Below, piece after piece: positions 54,080 to 64,000 of a stretch of 64,000 nt of DNA. The DNA comes from Dipylidium caninum (lineage: Eukaryota > Platyhelminthes > Cestoda > Cyclophyllidea > Dipylidiidae). The position numbers and the translations under genes are program-made. Position 1 is the stretch's first letter. Each line of letters opens with the position of its first letter. Location: NCBI GenBank assembly GCA_017562135.1, contig QEYB01000654.1, positions 1,364,001 to 1,428,000 on the forward strand. Reading direction: 5' to 3'. The notes below the pieces were generated by a model that saw nothing but the letters and a program-made list of their open reading frames with translations, had not been told where the DNA came from and searched no databases.

Positions 54080-54358
54080 GGTGGAGCAATGAAAAGTGAT
54101 TCTCGTGTGTCAACGGAGACGAGGTGGATTAGGGAGAAAGGCAATTTCCGTGCCCCAAAGTGGTCACCTCGGGGCGCATCGTGCTGACCTGGAGCGACGT
54201 GACTGACGACGTGTTGCACATCGTGCGCGGTGGTGGAGATGGCAGCTCGCTTTGCTGCAGTCAGTGTCCGAGGCCTCGTCCTACCCATCGCGGCACCCGT
54301 AACTCGGTGTAAGAAATAAACTCGCCCGTGGAATTATCGCATCCGCCCACGCCCCCAT

Positions 54359-54409
54359 GTAAACACCGCGAATAAATGGTAAACAGATGATGGTGGAGGT
54401 GTATAAAAG
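54359..54409 (+). promoter_or_regulatory. Promoter of peptide A: two GTAAACA boxes and TATA
   Basis: GTAAACA at 54359-54365, GCGAATA at 54368-54374, GTAAACA at 54379-54385 and TATAAAAGG from 54402, 71 nt before the ATG. The paired boxes and the GCGAATA between them are shared with peptide B. Confidence 0.65.
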
Positions 54410-54472
54410 GCCTCTACGGGGACTGCGCCGACCAGACGACTTCGACCAACGTACCACGACCACAGTCACAAA

Positions 54473-54925
54473 ATGAGCTTCCTCCCGCGTCAGAGGGACT
54501 GCCACACGCCTCCCGTTCTCGTACTCGTACTCGTCCTCGGCCTCCTCCTCTGTCTCGCACCGAACGCAGCGCATGTCACCGGCTTGACGGTGTCAGACGA
54601 CGAGACTGTGCGACAACTGGAGGCGGACTTGTTCGAGTCGCGTGATCCTCTCCACCACGACCAAGTGACCGCGGATGCGGAGCCACGAGAAGACGCGATG
54701 GAATCGTCAGGTGAGGTGGACGAAGAGGAGGAGGCAGGGGAGGCAGGGGAGGCAGAGGAGACGAGAAGCGGCAGTGATGCGTCGGACGAGGGAATTGGGG
54801 CAGAGGAAGCACTTCGGCCGGCCGGATGGCGTCGGTGGAGGCGAAGGATTAGTCGCGGTTTTCGCAGGTTTTTCACAAACCTTGGCCGTATAGGAATGAG
54901 AGTCGCTGTCCCCATTCCAATATAG
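54473..54925 (+). CDS. Cationic prepro-peptide A (candidate antimicrobial precursor)
   Basis: Intact single-exon frame of 150 residues. Residues 1-36 make a signal peptide with a long hydrophobic core (VLVLVLVLGLLLCLAP). Residues about 37-112 are strongly acidic (VSDDETVRQLEADLFES, VDEEEEAGEAGEAEE, SDASDEGIGAEE). The final 36 residues (from 54815) contain 11 Arg and no acidic residue: RPAGWRRWRRRISRGFRRFF, then TNLGRIGMRVAVPIPI. The layout is secretion signal, neutralising pro-region, amphipathic basic helix. No dibasic or furin site is evident before RPAGW; release would need another protease. The transcription unit is very compact: TATA at 54402 and AATAAA at 54942-54947, 16 nt after the stop, which strongly supports a real small gene. 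A second, damaged copy lies in the left arm. Family unknown to me; antimicrobial or host-membrane activity is inference. Confidence 0.8.
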   Translation: MSFLPRQRDCHTPPVLVLVLVLGLLLCLAPNAAHVTGLTVSDDETVRQLEADLFESRDPLHHDQVTADAEPREDAMESSGEVDEEEEAGEAGEAEETRSGSDASDEGIGAEEALRPAGWRRWRRRISRGFRRFFTNLGRIGMRVAVPIPI

Positions 54926-54941
54926 CAGCCTCCTGTGGCAC

Positions 54942-54947
54942 AATAAA
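54942..54947 (+). promoter_or_regulatory. Poly(A) signal of peptide A gene
   Basis: AATAAA 16 nt downstream of the TAG stop, conserved in the left-arm copy as well. Confidence 0.65.
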
Positions 54948-55444
54948 CGCCTCCAGTGCTGTCTACTTTGCTTTCGTCTGCAACGGTGTGTGGCTCAGGC
55001 CAGTGGGGTTGTGCTTCTTTCGGGGAGAAGGAAGTGGAGGGAGATGGGCAACGACTCACACAGCGTAGAACCAGCTGCGTTTCTTCCGAGTCAGTTCTAC
55101 TAGTTACGCCACGAGTGACGGTTCAACGGTCTCCTCTGAATGCGATCAAAGTGTATAGTCGCGGTTACTCTCATCCTCCGTGCGGAAGGCACGATAATCA
55201 TTGCCTGTGTGTGTGTGTGTGTGTGTCTGTGTGTTGCGTCAAGCGATCAGCCCACATCAGGGAGACGAGTGTGACCCTCACCGAGATGTCGGCGTGCATG
55301 GTAAGAACAGCTTCATCTATCTGGTTGAGGCGTGTTTGTGGGATGTAGCCAGAGCCAAAGTTCTCCATGTTTGTCTAGCCAAACGCCACTCGTGCCACGG
55401 GGCAGATGAGCGCAGTTAAGGGCAGAGGAGTTGCACATCAGAAG

Positions 55445-55532
55445 TGGAGGAGGAGGAGGAGGATGACTCAGGAAGGAGGAGGAAGAGGAGGAGGACTCAG
55501 GGAGGAGGAGGAGTAGGAGGAGGAGGAGGAGG
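55445..55532. repeat. (GGA)n microsatellite, expanded relative to the other arm
   Basis: Interrupted GGA/GAGGA tract. The matching place in the left arm (about 48190-48205) holds only a few units, so the tract expanded or contracted after the duplication. Confidence 0.85.
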
Positions 55533-55907
55533 GAGATGTGACGAAGGACTGTGATGGGTGAAAGAGCGGTTTGGTGTGCCAGACAGGCCGAAGGAACAGA
55601 AGCAGGACGCAGTGGATCACGACCAGCAATAATGTCCGCAATGCAAGCCTGTCCAGTTGGGAATAAATTGTCTGCAGACAATGGGGCGGTCGGCGACAAC
55701 AGGAAGTCGAGACTGAGAGAGGCACGTCAAACACAAATCTCACGCGTTGCGACGCACTAGCTGGCCGAATGCAATGGCAAACAGCACGATGATCGGTGAA
55801 GAGGTCGAGGTGGGTGATGATAAACTGCCCACACATTGACAGCGTCATTAACACCGCGCTTCCTTCCTCCTCTCTCTCCTCTCCATCCCACATGGGGAAG
55901 ACCTGTT

Positions 55908-56217
55908 CTACGGAGGCAGAGGAGGTTGATGAGGTGGCGTGCCGAAAGCGAGAGGAGGACTGCTTCGTCTGCTGGCCTGCCTGGATAAGGAGGGGTTGGC
56001 AGAGCTGGGCAAAGTAGAAGATGACTCGCCAGTGCAGTGGCCAAGTAAGTCGCTTTCATGACAGTGACGAGGACGGTGTGAGGCAGGACGTGCTAATGTC
56101 GGCTGGATGGCGTCGCTTCTGCAGAGGATCAGTCGGAGCCTACGCAGAAGTCTGAGACGACTTAGAAAATTGCACTCTCCACGGAATCGGCCCCTTCCCT
56201 GCAAGTTGGTTGGCTGA
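55908..56217 (+). pseudogene. Frame-broken paralogue D of the cationic prepro-peptide family
   Basis: Nucleotide similarity to gene B runs from GAGGCAGAGGAGGTTGATGA through the tail. In successive frames it reads EAEEVDEVA, then LLRLLACLDKEGLAELGKVE (compare ELLRMLDSMEKELAELGAIE in B), then HDSDEDGVRQDVLMSAGWRR, then LLQRISRSLRRSLRRLRKLH to a TGA at 56215-56217. At least two frameshifts separate these pieces. No signal peptide, TATA or GTAAACA pair was found upstream, so this looks like a decayed or 5'-truncated copy. Its basic tail is a near-perfect amphipathic Arg/Leu heptad pattern. Confidence 0.6.
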
Positions 56218-59200
56218 GATTCGGTGGGCGACAGGAACAGTCTTGGTTGTGCATCATGGCTACTCACCGCGGAGGGAAGCGGTGCAAGTGCGGGTTATGG
56301 GAGGAAGGCTTCTGTTAACAGGCAGCTCAGAGGAACGAAGTATGTGAAGTGGCCACAGAAGCAAGGGTTCGACCCGACCTTGGCGAGATACGCGACGCGG
56401 AATGGCTGAGGCGGCTGATCGTGGCACGTGCAGGTGCAGGTGCGTCTGGAGGCGAGAGGCGTCCGTCAGTGCAGTCGAACAGGCGATGGCGACGCATTCA
56501 TGGCGGAAGGTCGAGCGTGGACTCGGCCTGCGTCAGACGACACGCCTGCCACTTGGCCTCTACGTGCACTTCGTCGCGTCGCAGCTCAACCGAATGGCCC
56601 TTTCGCGCCGTCTCGCCATGTCACCAGTGAACGGGTCCGCGGGCACCACCGAGCATGATCACATGGTTTCGTTGTGTTTGTACGAGGAGAAAACTTACCA
56701 CTCCACACCGCGGAAAAGGCGGTTTCCGCAATTACAGTCGAGTGGAGGTCTTGAGGATGACAACCAGTCTCCACTCTCGGCATTCCCTTTGCTGCACATG
56801 TTGCACACCTTGTGATGACTTCAGCCAAAGGCTCTTTTGCAATGCAGACCTCCTCACTCACATTGACGCAGACAAACACCGCCATTCCCACTCCGTTGAC
56901 GGTAACGCCTGCCAACGGGGGGTGTGTATTTGCTGCTCCATGTCAAGCGTGGCTTCACCGCTGAATGGGCCGAATGTCACCTGAGAGAGAGGAGAGTAAG
57001 TTCCTTTGTTGATGGGGGACACAGCGTGCGTGGATGCCAGGTCGGCGGCCAGTACTTTCCGACATCGTGGAGGGTGCAGTTGCAATCCTCACATGGCAAC
57101 AGCTCAACTCGACCGGAATCGTTGACGAGTCTTCTGTCCTTCACGAGGCAACTAGCGGCATGTAATGACCGTGTCGCGCAGTGCTCGCAGACACATGCCT
57201 CTCCACTCCAACTCCCTTCACTCTGATTTCCGACTCTACTCTCGCGGCCTTCTTCAGCCGTGCGTGGTTAGGCTGGGCCGTAACCTGCCCACTGTCAGCC
57301 CAGCGCTTCCCACCGTCCCGACTAAGATGGCGGTTGCAGCCACATCGACTAGTCGTCGCAGGCATGCGGCGATGCGGAGGTGGAGTGTTTTGATGCGGGG
57401 CAAGAGGGACGCAGGCTACCTCGAGACCATTCGGCTGAGCATTCCACGGGTCCGCAGGACAGGCAAAACGCTTTCTAGCACAAGCACACGTGGAGATGCC
57501 ACTTGGTCCAACAAAATGACCGAAATAGCAAGACGCGAAAGCTCTGTCTTTTCAGAAACGCCTTCACACCACTCACCTTTGCAATAGTTCGGGGAAAGCG
57601 TGGCGTGCACGTCAACTGTCACCCTTTCGGGATGAGAAAGAGCTTGCTTCGCTCCGCCCTCCGAGTGAAGCACACAATTCACCGTCCGAGCCAACAAACA
57701 AACAAACTGCACGTTGGGCGATAACTGATCCCTCGAGGTGGGAGAGTTCTCATGAAGGGCCTCCCTGTCTTGCTGAAGTGGAATGTGTCCGAGACACTCT
57801 GGGCTACACGAGTCGCACCCACGACTCATCGCAAACACGGGATAGCGCGAATGCTGATTTTCCTCTGCGAATGATCCACTGCCTGGCGACTACCTGCCAT
57901 CACCATGAGCCAATGACTAGATGATGTGCCAACTTGACGTCTGCCATTCATCGCACGGCGCACATGCGATTGACACCAGATGAGGCCAATGCGGATTGCC
58001 ATTCGGCCTGCCTGCCGCGATATCGTTGACCGCATCAGTCAACTCGTCTACACACACGCACACACGCATACGCACACACACACGCCAGACTGTGCGTCCA
58101 CCACATCCTCCGTGGAGGCTGCTCGACGACTTCGCTGTCAATCAACAACAAACGCGGTTCTGTCATTGGCGAGATGTGGTACAGAGCAAGACTGAGTGGA
58201 GGAGGAGACGCCAGTGGAATGCGATGGGAAGGCAGGTGTCCTCACGCCGCCGACGGAGACGTGCTGATGTCGCCTCGTTGACATCGCTCGGAATTTCGAT
58301 GAAAGAAGACACAAAGGTGGCGATGCGTTCACGCACGCCTCATTTCCCTAATCAGTCTGCACCCTGTTGAGCACATTTTGCCGCGGCCATTCGCCTAAAT
58401 GCCCACTCGCATTCATTTCGTGCCCCATATCCTCACCCTCACCCTCACCCTCAATGCCTCATCCTCATCCTCACCTCGCTTCTTTGCTCACCGCATGTGC
58501 TTCCTTCATCTCGTCTGCTGAGTCCACCTTGCGAACTCCCACTGTCCACAGCTGAGCAGGAGGCAGTTGAACAGCAGCATTCGAAAGACTACGAGGTAGT
58601 CTGTCGCTCTTCTCCACACCCGCACAAGTACCCGAATTATTAATACACACTACCGCCTCTCTTAGCTTGTGCAACGATGCGGACCACTGCGTGGAAGTGT
58701 CCACACTGCATCTCACGGTCGCAGATAAGTCACTGAATGCTTTCGCCTCCGCCTCTTCTTGTATTGCGGCAAATACCAGACATTGCAAGAGAGTTGATGC
58801 GGTTCGCCGATATGCCTGTGAGGATAGTATTCATGTCAGTGTCATTTCATGTCATATTTTCGTCATCAGCCGCTGGCGACTTCATTTCACGCCACGATGG
58901 ACTTCTACTGTGTTGAAGTTGACGGCTGGCTCGGATGATCGGAGGGCGTCGAGGGTTGAGCATCCCGTCGATTGAGTCGAGCATGAAAGCCGTCGTCACG
59001 CCGTGAGTCAACATGTCCCTCTGCATTTGGGCATGGAAAAGCCTGCAAGAAAGACATCGTGTTCGGGCACTGCGAGGCAGCCATCTGCCAGGAGAGGGTG
59101 GTCAGCTTTAACCTTTGTCAAAATGAACAGTCCATTCTTGCTTCACCCCTTTCACGAGGGTATTCCAGCAACGACAGCCGGGCAAGCCCCGGAAGCCTCA

Positions 59201-62200
59201 TCCCTGCTTTCTTCTCTTCGATATTGTCGATGACTTTTGACAAGACAGTGGATCATGTCTCTCGGGACAAGTCGAATGTGTCCGTACAGTTTGTGAGAGG
59301 GATAGCTGATGGGCCTGCAAGCATGTGTAGATGGGCGTCGCCGAAGGAGGCGGAGGAGGTGGAGGTTTGGGTTGAGAAGGTAAAGCGTAAGGTTTGGGTG
59401 CTGTCACCTCTACTGCCACGCGCTTGCACCCCGTGTCGTTTGGTCGAGAGGAAGGGAATCGACCGCGCACTGATGTGAAGGCCCATCTCCGCAGGTGCCT
59501 CTTCAGGCTTAGTTCAAGCTTCCCCCTCGTCTTTTTGTCGCTCAGGATATAACACAGGGATGTTAAGGAGACTGGGCGGTTGTAATCTGCGTGTATTTAT
59601 CTGCACATGGAGGGGATGCTGGGTAGAGAGTTGGAAGCAGAATCGGGAGCGGACGACACGAAAGGCAAATAGGGCTCCAGCCATGGTACTACAGTGTGAG
59701 GAAAGAAACGCGAGTTTCCTATGAGTTAGGTGCGTGTCTTTCGTCTCAGCAGTCTAGCATAGGGATCTGTGGCTCGAGTTTGGCCTGGATTGTTCACCGA
59801 ATGAGGGAGGGGCAGGAAAGACATGCTCAGGTTGGTGCTGAGAGTCCTTGGGCGGTTCGCATTTTTGACCAGCTCAGTGAAAATTCAGTCTGACAGTAGG
59901 ATAAGGTGCCAGTCGTGCGAAGTATGGTGCAAATGAGATTGCCGGCGTCAGCTTGGAATCGATCCCCCGAGTAGGCCTAACATATGGCAGCGTCAGTCAG
60001 ACGACAGGCAGTGGCTTCGAAATTCGTCCGCGAGAAGGATAACGAATAAAGCAATAGTAGGCACTCCTACTGCGAAAGCGTTGGGGTGAGTTCGCGGATA
60101 GATAGGTGTTGTGAGTCCTCATAGTAATGGGCGAATAACTCACATGCTTCCTCACACTTTATAACAGGTCTAGGGGTCTGGCGTCCAGTGGTCACTTTAT
60201 TATGCAGTAAGAGGAGAGCGATGGATCAGAATCGATACGTGGAAATGACGTCTAAAGAGAGAGGAGGGTAGGGATTGCTAAAAGGAGAATGTGGCCATCT
60301 TCGAGCAGTATTGGTCCAAGTTGGACTGTCTCTCGGGTGGCACCAGAATGAGAGTGAGGTTGGAGTCTAATGTGTGCCTCGCCACGCGGGTCGGTGTCTC
60401 AAGAAGCAGAGGATCACATGAAAAGTTGAGTCTCAGGAGTGCTACTGCTAAGAGCAGACCCAGAGTGGTGGCCGTTTCTTGCTGTAGCTAATCCGACATC
60501 AAAAGGGGAACTTGGCACGGCTTATTCATGCAGATATGGCTAGATAAGGACGATGGAATGGGCAAATTGAAAGCAATAACCCGATTTAAATTTGTGTGTA
60601 CGTAGTGGCATTTCGTTCTCATCCAACAATCTACTGAGATTTCGATTCCGTCGTGGGATGAGGGGAAGGGAGTCTACAGAGCTGCGGCGACGGGCGTTGT
60701 GCTTCTCGTATCGGTGGGGTGTTGGCGAGCGATTGCCGGGGTTAGAGGCAGGAAGAGTGTGGTGGTAGGATCTCGCGCATGTGGTTTGAGGGTCGGGGAG
60801 GGAAGATGCAGATGTGGAGGTACATGAAGGGCGGAGGGGAGCAGCGGAGGAAGGCTCATCGGTCAGCATGATAAGGAGGTGCAGGGTTGGAACTGGGATC
60901 ATGGAGGAGTGGACCTCGTGTGACATGCCTGTTTCGGGGATATGAATAACGCGTATTAATTGAAGGCGCAGGGTAGAGAGTAGTTTGACGACCCTCGGTG
61001 GGTGGGAGCGAAAGTGCGCGTTTGGTGCCAGGCTAATTTGCGCCTGTGCTGGAACGCAGTCAGATGGCGGAGCTGGGCATAAGATGTGAGAACGAAGCTT
61101 GGTCATGGACGAAAGGAGGAAGCTAAAGCGGTGCAAGGCATTGCTTCGGGGCGAGGGCCAGCATTTGTGGGATCAAGGTATCTCTTCCCGGTCTGCATGT
61201 CCTCTCAGTCTAAGTAGAATGAGGTGGGTGAAATTCCTCGATAAGCCCGTAAAACACAATGGCCAGTCGAAACTGGGCACAGGATTCGTTGTTCGCACGA
61301 ACGACTTCTTGCAGTGGAGGATTTCTGGCGATTTCGCACTGAATCGCCACGACACACATGCAAGATGGCAGGACATCGTGAGCAGAAAAAGCGCGTCCGC
61401 TGTCAGGCAGTTGAACAAAGGTGATATCACGCTTGTTGCCCTCCACGTATCGCCACTCTGTCGACACTGGCAGGTCGGGAAAGAGAGTCGGAGCCTGAAC
61501 TTCCCGTTGGGGTGGATCGCGAGGGTTGGGGCAGAGAGAAGCGTTCCCCCTGTGCTGTTTTTGTCCTCGTGGTTCCACGGTGGACGCGCGGTGTTAGACC
61601 TGTCGAGGCCTGAAGACGTAGGTGTGTGCTGAGGTGGCGATGGTATGAAAGGACAGCGAGCGGGGCAGGAAGCGAGAAGATGCAACTAGGGAAGTCGGAA
61701 TACGTTCTGGCACGGATTTGTGAAATGAAGGCTTATGCCATATCGAGATTCGGACGAGACACGCCAGATGTCCACTTGTTTACACAGTCTACCTTAGACG
61801 ACATGGTGTGACAGTAATGGGGAGTTGCACGGTAGCGGGGAAGATGCTGTTCGGACATGCAATTGATGTCTACCATACACTTCGGCTGGACGGGTCAAGT
61901 GGAATGCCAAAAAGCAAGGCTGCTGGAGGAACGAGAGTGTCAAGGACGATTATGAAGGTGCGGTTGGGCCTCAAGTCAGGACGAGATATTCGCACCAAAC
62001 GTTGATGGGTTTAACCGACCAGTGGCAACTTGAAGTCGGCGAGGGGCACTGTTCGCATACACCACGCTGCCCTTGAGTCCTCTGAGTTGCAGGTGCGCTC
62101 GCTTACTGCAAAGCATACTGAATTTTCGCAGGAGCGTCAGTGGCGTGGTGATGAACGTTGAGCATTCAAGACTAAGCCTCGGTTGTGGTCCAATTTTGCA

Positions 62201-64000
62201 GAAAAATGTAAGAAAAGGAAGGGAAGGGACTACAACCAGCATGCTGCGTCCTCTCGCTCCTCGCTTCCTATGTAGGTGAGAGAAGAGAAGAGAGAGAAGT
62301 AGAGAGAGAGAGAGGAGGAGAAGAGAGAGAGAGAGAGAGAGAGGAAGGAGAGAGAGAAGAGAGAGAGGAGAAGTGAGAGAGGAGGACAAAGTTTCTTCTG
62401 AAAGTGGATGGCAGACATGTGGCGTACGGACCGAGGGCAATGAGGCAAGAAAGTTTTTGTCAGATTGCGACGGGGCAAGGGAACGGAGCCAGAGGAGGCT
62501 CTTGCGGTCTTTGTCGTTTCAAGGTTTTCCCCATAATCGCATTCCCTGACCGGCGGTCAAGTCAACGCTCAGTTGCGTCTCGCTGCCAGTGAATTGCCGC
62601 TGATAATCCTAGTGAAGTCGCAAGGGAGACTGTTGACGCTCCGATACGGCTTGAGGAGTGGCGCATGTCTGTAGTTCATGCAGGCGAAGAATTGAACTGA
62701 AGCAGGAAAGGGAGAGTGCCCGCTTACTGCCGAATCCTACGATCTCACTATCACTGAGTCAATTCCAATTGCGGGATCGACTGCCTAATGGCAAAGAGAG
62801 GGGAGCAGTGAGAGGAGACGCCTGAGACAGCGAATGACAGCCCGTTGGTCTATAGGCGCTGGAAGTGAAGAGCATGTGTCACGGAAAGTAGGCTACATAT
62901 CGTGCGTTCGAATATTTTGCTGCGAATCTTTATGTGCAACGTGGACGAAGAGGTGCATGAGGTAACTCTGTCGCGTCAGTAGTGGATTGCGAAGTTGGGA
63001 GCTGTGGACAATGTGGATAGCATGTTGCCGGGATCGTCTCGTGCAGCTTCCGATCGGACCGCGCGTCGCGGCCCTGAACGGCGGAGAGGTGGTGAAGTCG
63101 GTGTTGAGGTCGAATGAGTGATGTGCGAGATGGCGTGCGTGGATATGTGTATTTGATAAGCTACATTGGCGTCGACTCTTTGGCAGGAAGGTAGGGCGGT
63201 CGGTGTGAAGTCGGTGTTAGGGCTTATTTGCACGTATTCCAGTGGTGTATACTCGTCCACCGTATGCATGCGCTGCTTAAGAGGCGCATGATGAGGTATA
63301 GCTAAGTTGGCCTGAGAACTCCAGGTCGTAAGGCACCGATTGCCAATGCCGAAGAGTGGAAGGTTGACTCTCATCCATCTGGCGTCTGCTTATCGTGCTG
63401 GCTCTCGCCGTCTCAGTGACTAGACGGACTAGACGTGTCGATACTTGTCTCTTATCAGAGGCAGAATTCGATGTGGTGTCTCCTAGACCGTCATGGGCGG
63501 CCTAGTCTAGTGGTCGGTTGATGGCGATTCCGCGAAAGGCCAAGCATTTGGCACAGCAATCGATCATACTCTCCGATTCCCTCACGACGGCCGCTCCTTG
63601 CCCTGGTGTGGCCAGCGTATCACTCGTTGGTTGCGACTGCTTAGGTCTGAAGATGCTGGACGCCGGCATTGTTTACGTGGATACAAGTAATTCGTAAGTT
63701 GTTGTGTGGTGAGAGGGAGATCCTATTTTAGACCTCCAGGCAGGCTAATAGGGAGTTATGCACGACTGGCTTCCTTTATGTCTGCCAGACCATAGATGCG
63801 AATCGAATTTTATCTAAAGGGGAGCAGTTAATTGGCATGCTGGTGTGTGAGAGCTGCTCGCACCGGAAAGCACTCCCACCGAGCCGCAGTGAACGGACAC
63901 AACAACCTGTTCGGTCTGCGGACAGACGGCAGCCAAATTCGTTGTGGCACCTTCTTTCACATGTCGAGAGGTGGAGTAGCTGCTGAAGGAGAGTTACAGC
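56218..64000. other. Gene-free region with microsatellites
   Basis: No gene recognised in 7.8 kb. It contains CA runs (58049-58083), CCTCAC repeats (58431-58475), and a long GA/purine tract (62277-62386). Frames of 120-200 codons occur on both strands (60540-61136 minus, 61099-61632 plus against 61173-61685 minus), with no domain, promoter module or splice pattern; they may be relics of repeats or chance. Confidence 0.4.
62277..62386. repeat. (GA)n purine tract
   Basis: About 110 nt composed almost only of G and A on the plus strand, mostly GA repeats with interruptions. Confidence 0.9.

Larger units (their letters stand above)
54080..55838 (-). repeat. Right arm of the 1.7-kb inverted duplication
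   Basis: Mate of 47892-49578 in opposite orientation, separated by 4.5 kb. It carries the intact copy of the cationic-peptide gene. It is slightly longer than the left arm, mainly from an expanded GGA tract (55445-55532). Confidence 0.9.

Noticed and set aside
55757..56059. Minus-strand frame with a signal-peptide-like start (MKATYLATALASHLLLCPAL)
   Set aside because: It is antisense to paralogue D, whose plus-strand similarity to gene B is clear; it has no promoter module and no basic tail.
58183..58370. Arg-rich plus frame (EWRRRRQWNAMG) as another peptide family member
   Set aside because: No GW start, no acidic pro-region or signal peptide, no GTAAACA/TATA module; probably chance.
63499..63545. 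tRNA-like stretch (GGCCTAGTCTAGTGGTCGG...AAAGGCC)
   Set aside because: Resembles an A box and has closing complementarity but no B box, anticodon stem or T-loop GTTCGA motif.

Overview
The window looks like animal nuclear DNA. Genes are split by GT-AG introns (some only about 40-50 nt), Rho-family proteins end in CAAX motifs, and TATA boxes and AATAAA signals can be seen. Compact multi-exon housekeeping genes beside small lineage-specific secreted-protein genes suggest an invertebrate, possibly a parasitic flatworm such as a tapeworm. That taxonomic guess is inference; no diagnostic marker was found.

Layout. 1-3267 (+): 3' part of a multi-repeat granulin gene. 6008-6898 (+) and 7829-9661 (-): two tail-to-tail genes for cysteine-rich proteins I do not recognise. 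11302-17044 (+): cytosolic carboxypeptidase (M14 family, AGBL/CCP type), 13 exons. 22470-24875 (-): fructose-1,6-bisphosphatase, 5 coding exons. 33329-35882 (-): Rac GTPase. 37601-38910 (+): divergent Rho-family GTPase, head-to-head with Rac. 39568-41500 (+): eIF4E-family protein closest to 4EHP. The long stretches between (17-22.4, 24.9-33.3, 41.5-47.9, 56.2-64 kb) are mostly G+C- and CpG-rich, with G/C homopolymers and microsatellites and no recognisable gene.

The most interesting part is 47.9-56.2 kb. It holds a cluster of what appears to be an undescribed family of prepro-peptides: signal peptide, acidic pro-region, then an Arg-rich amphipathic tail starting G-W-R-R-(F/W) with no acidic residue, the layout of cathelicidin-like antimicrobial precursors. 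Two copies are intact (50806-51198 minus; 54473-54925 plus). Three more are frame-broken (48728-49185 minus, 51839-52167 minus, 55908-56217 plus). The intact copies and one broken copy share a promoter made of two GTAAACA forkhead-type boxes and TATAAAAGG. A 1.7-kb inverted duplication carries the 54.5-kb gene and its broken twin.

Two well-conserved genes (FBPase and Rac) each carry one extra base in a six-base G/C run, which suggests homopolymer errors in this assembly. Frameshifts elsewhere, including in the peptide cluster, should be read with that in mind.
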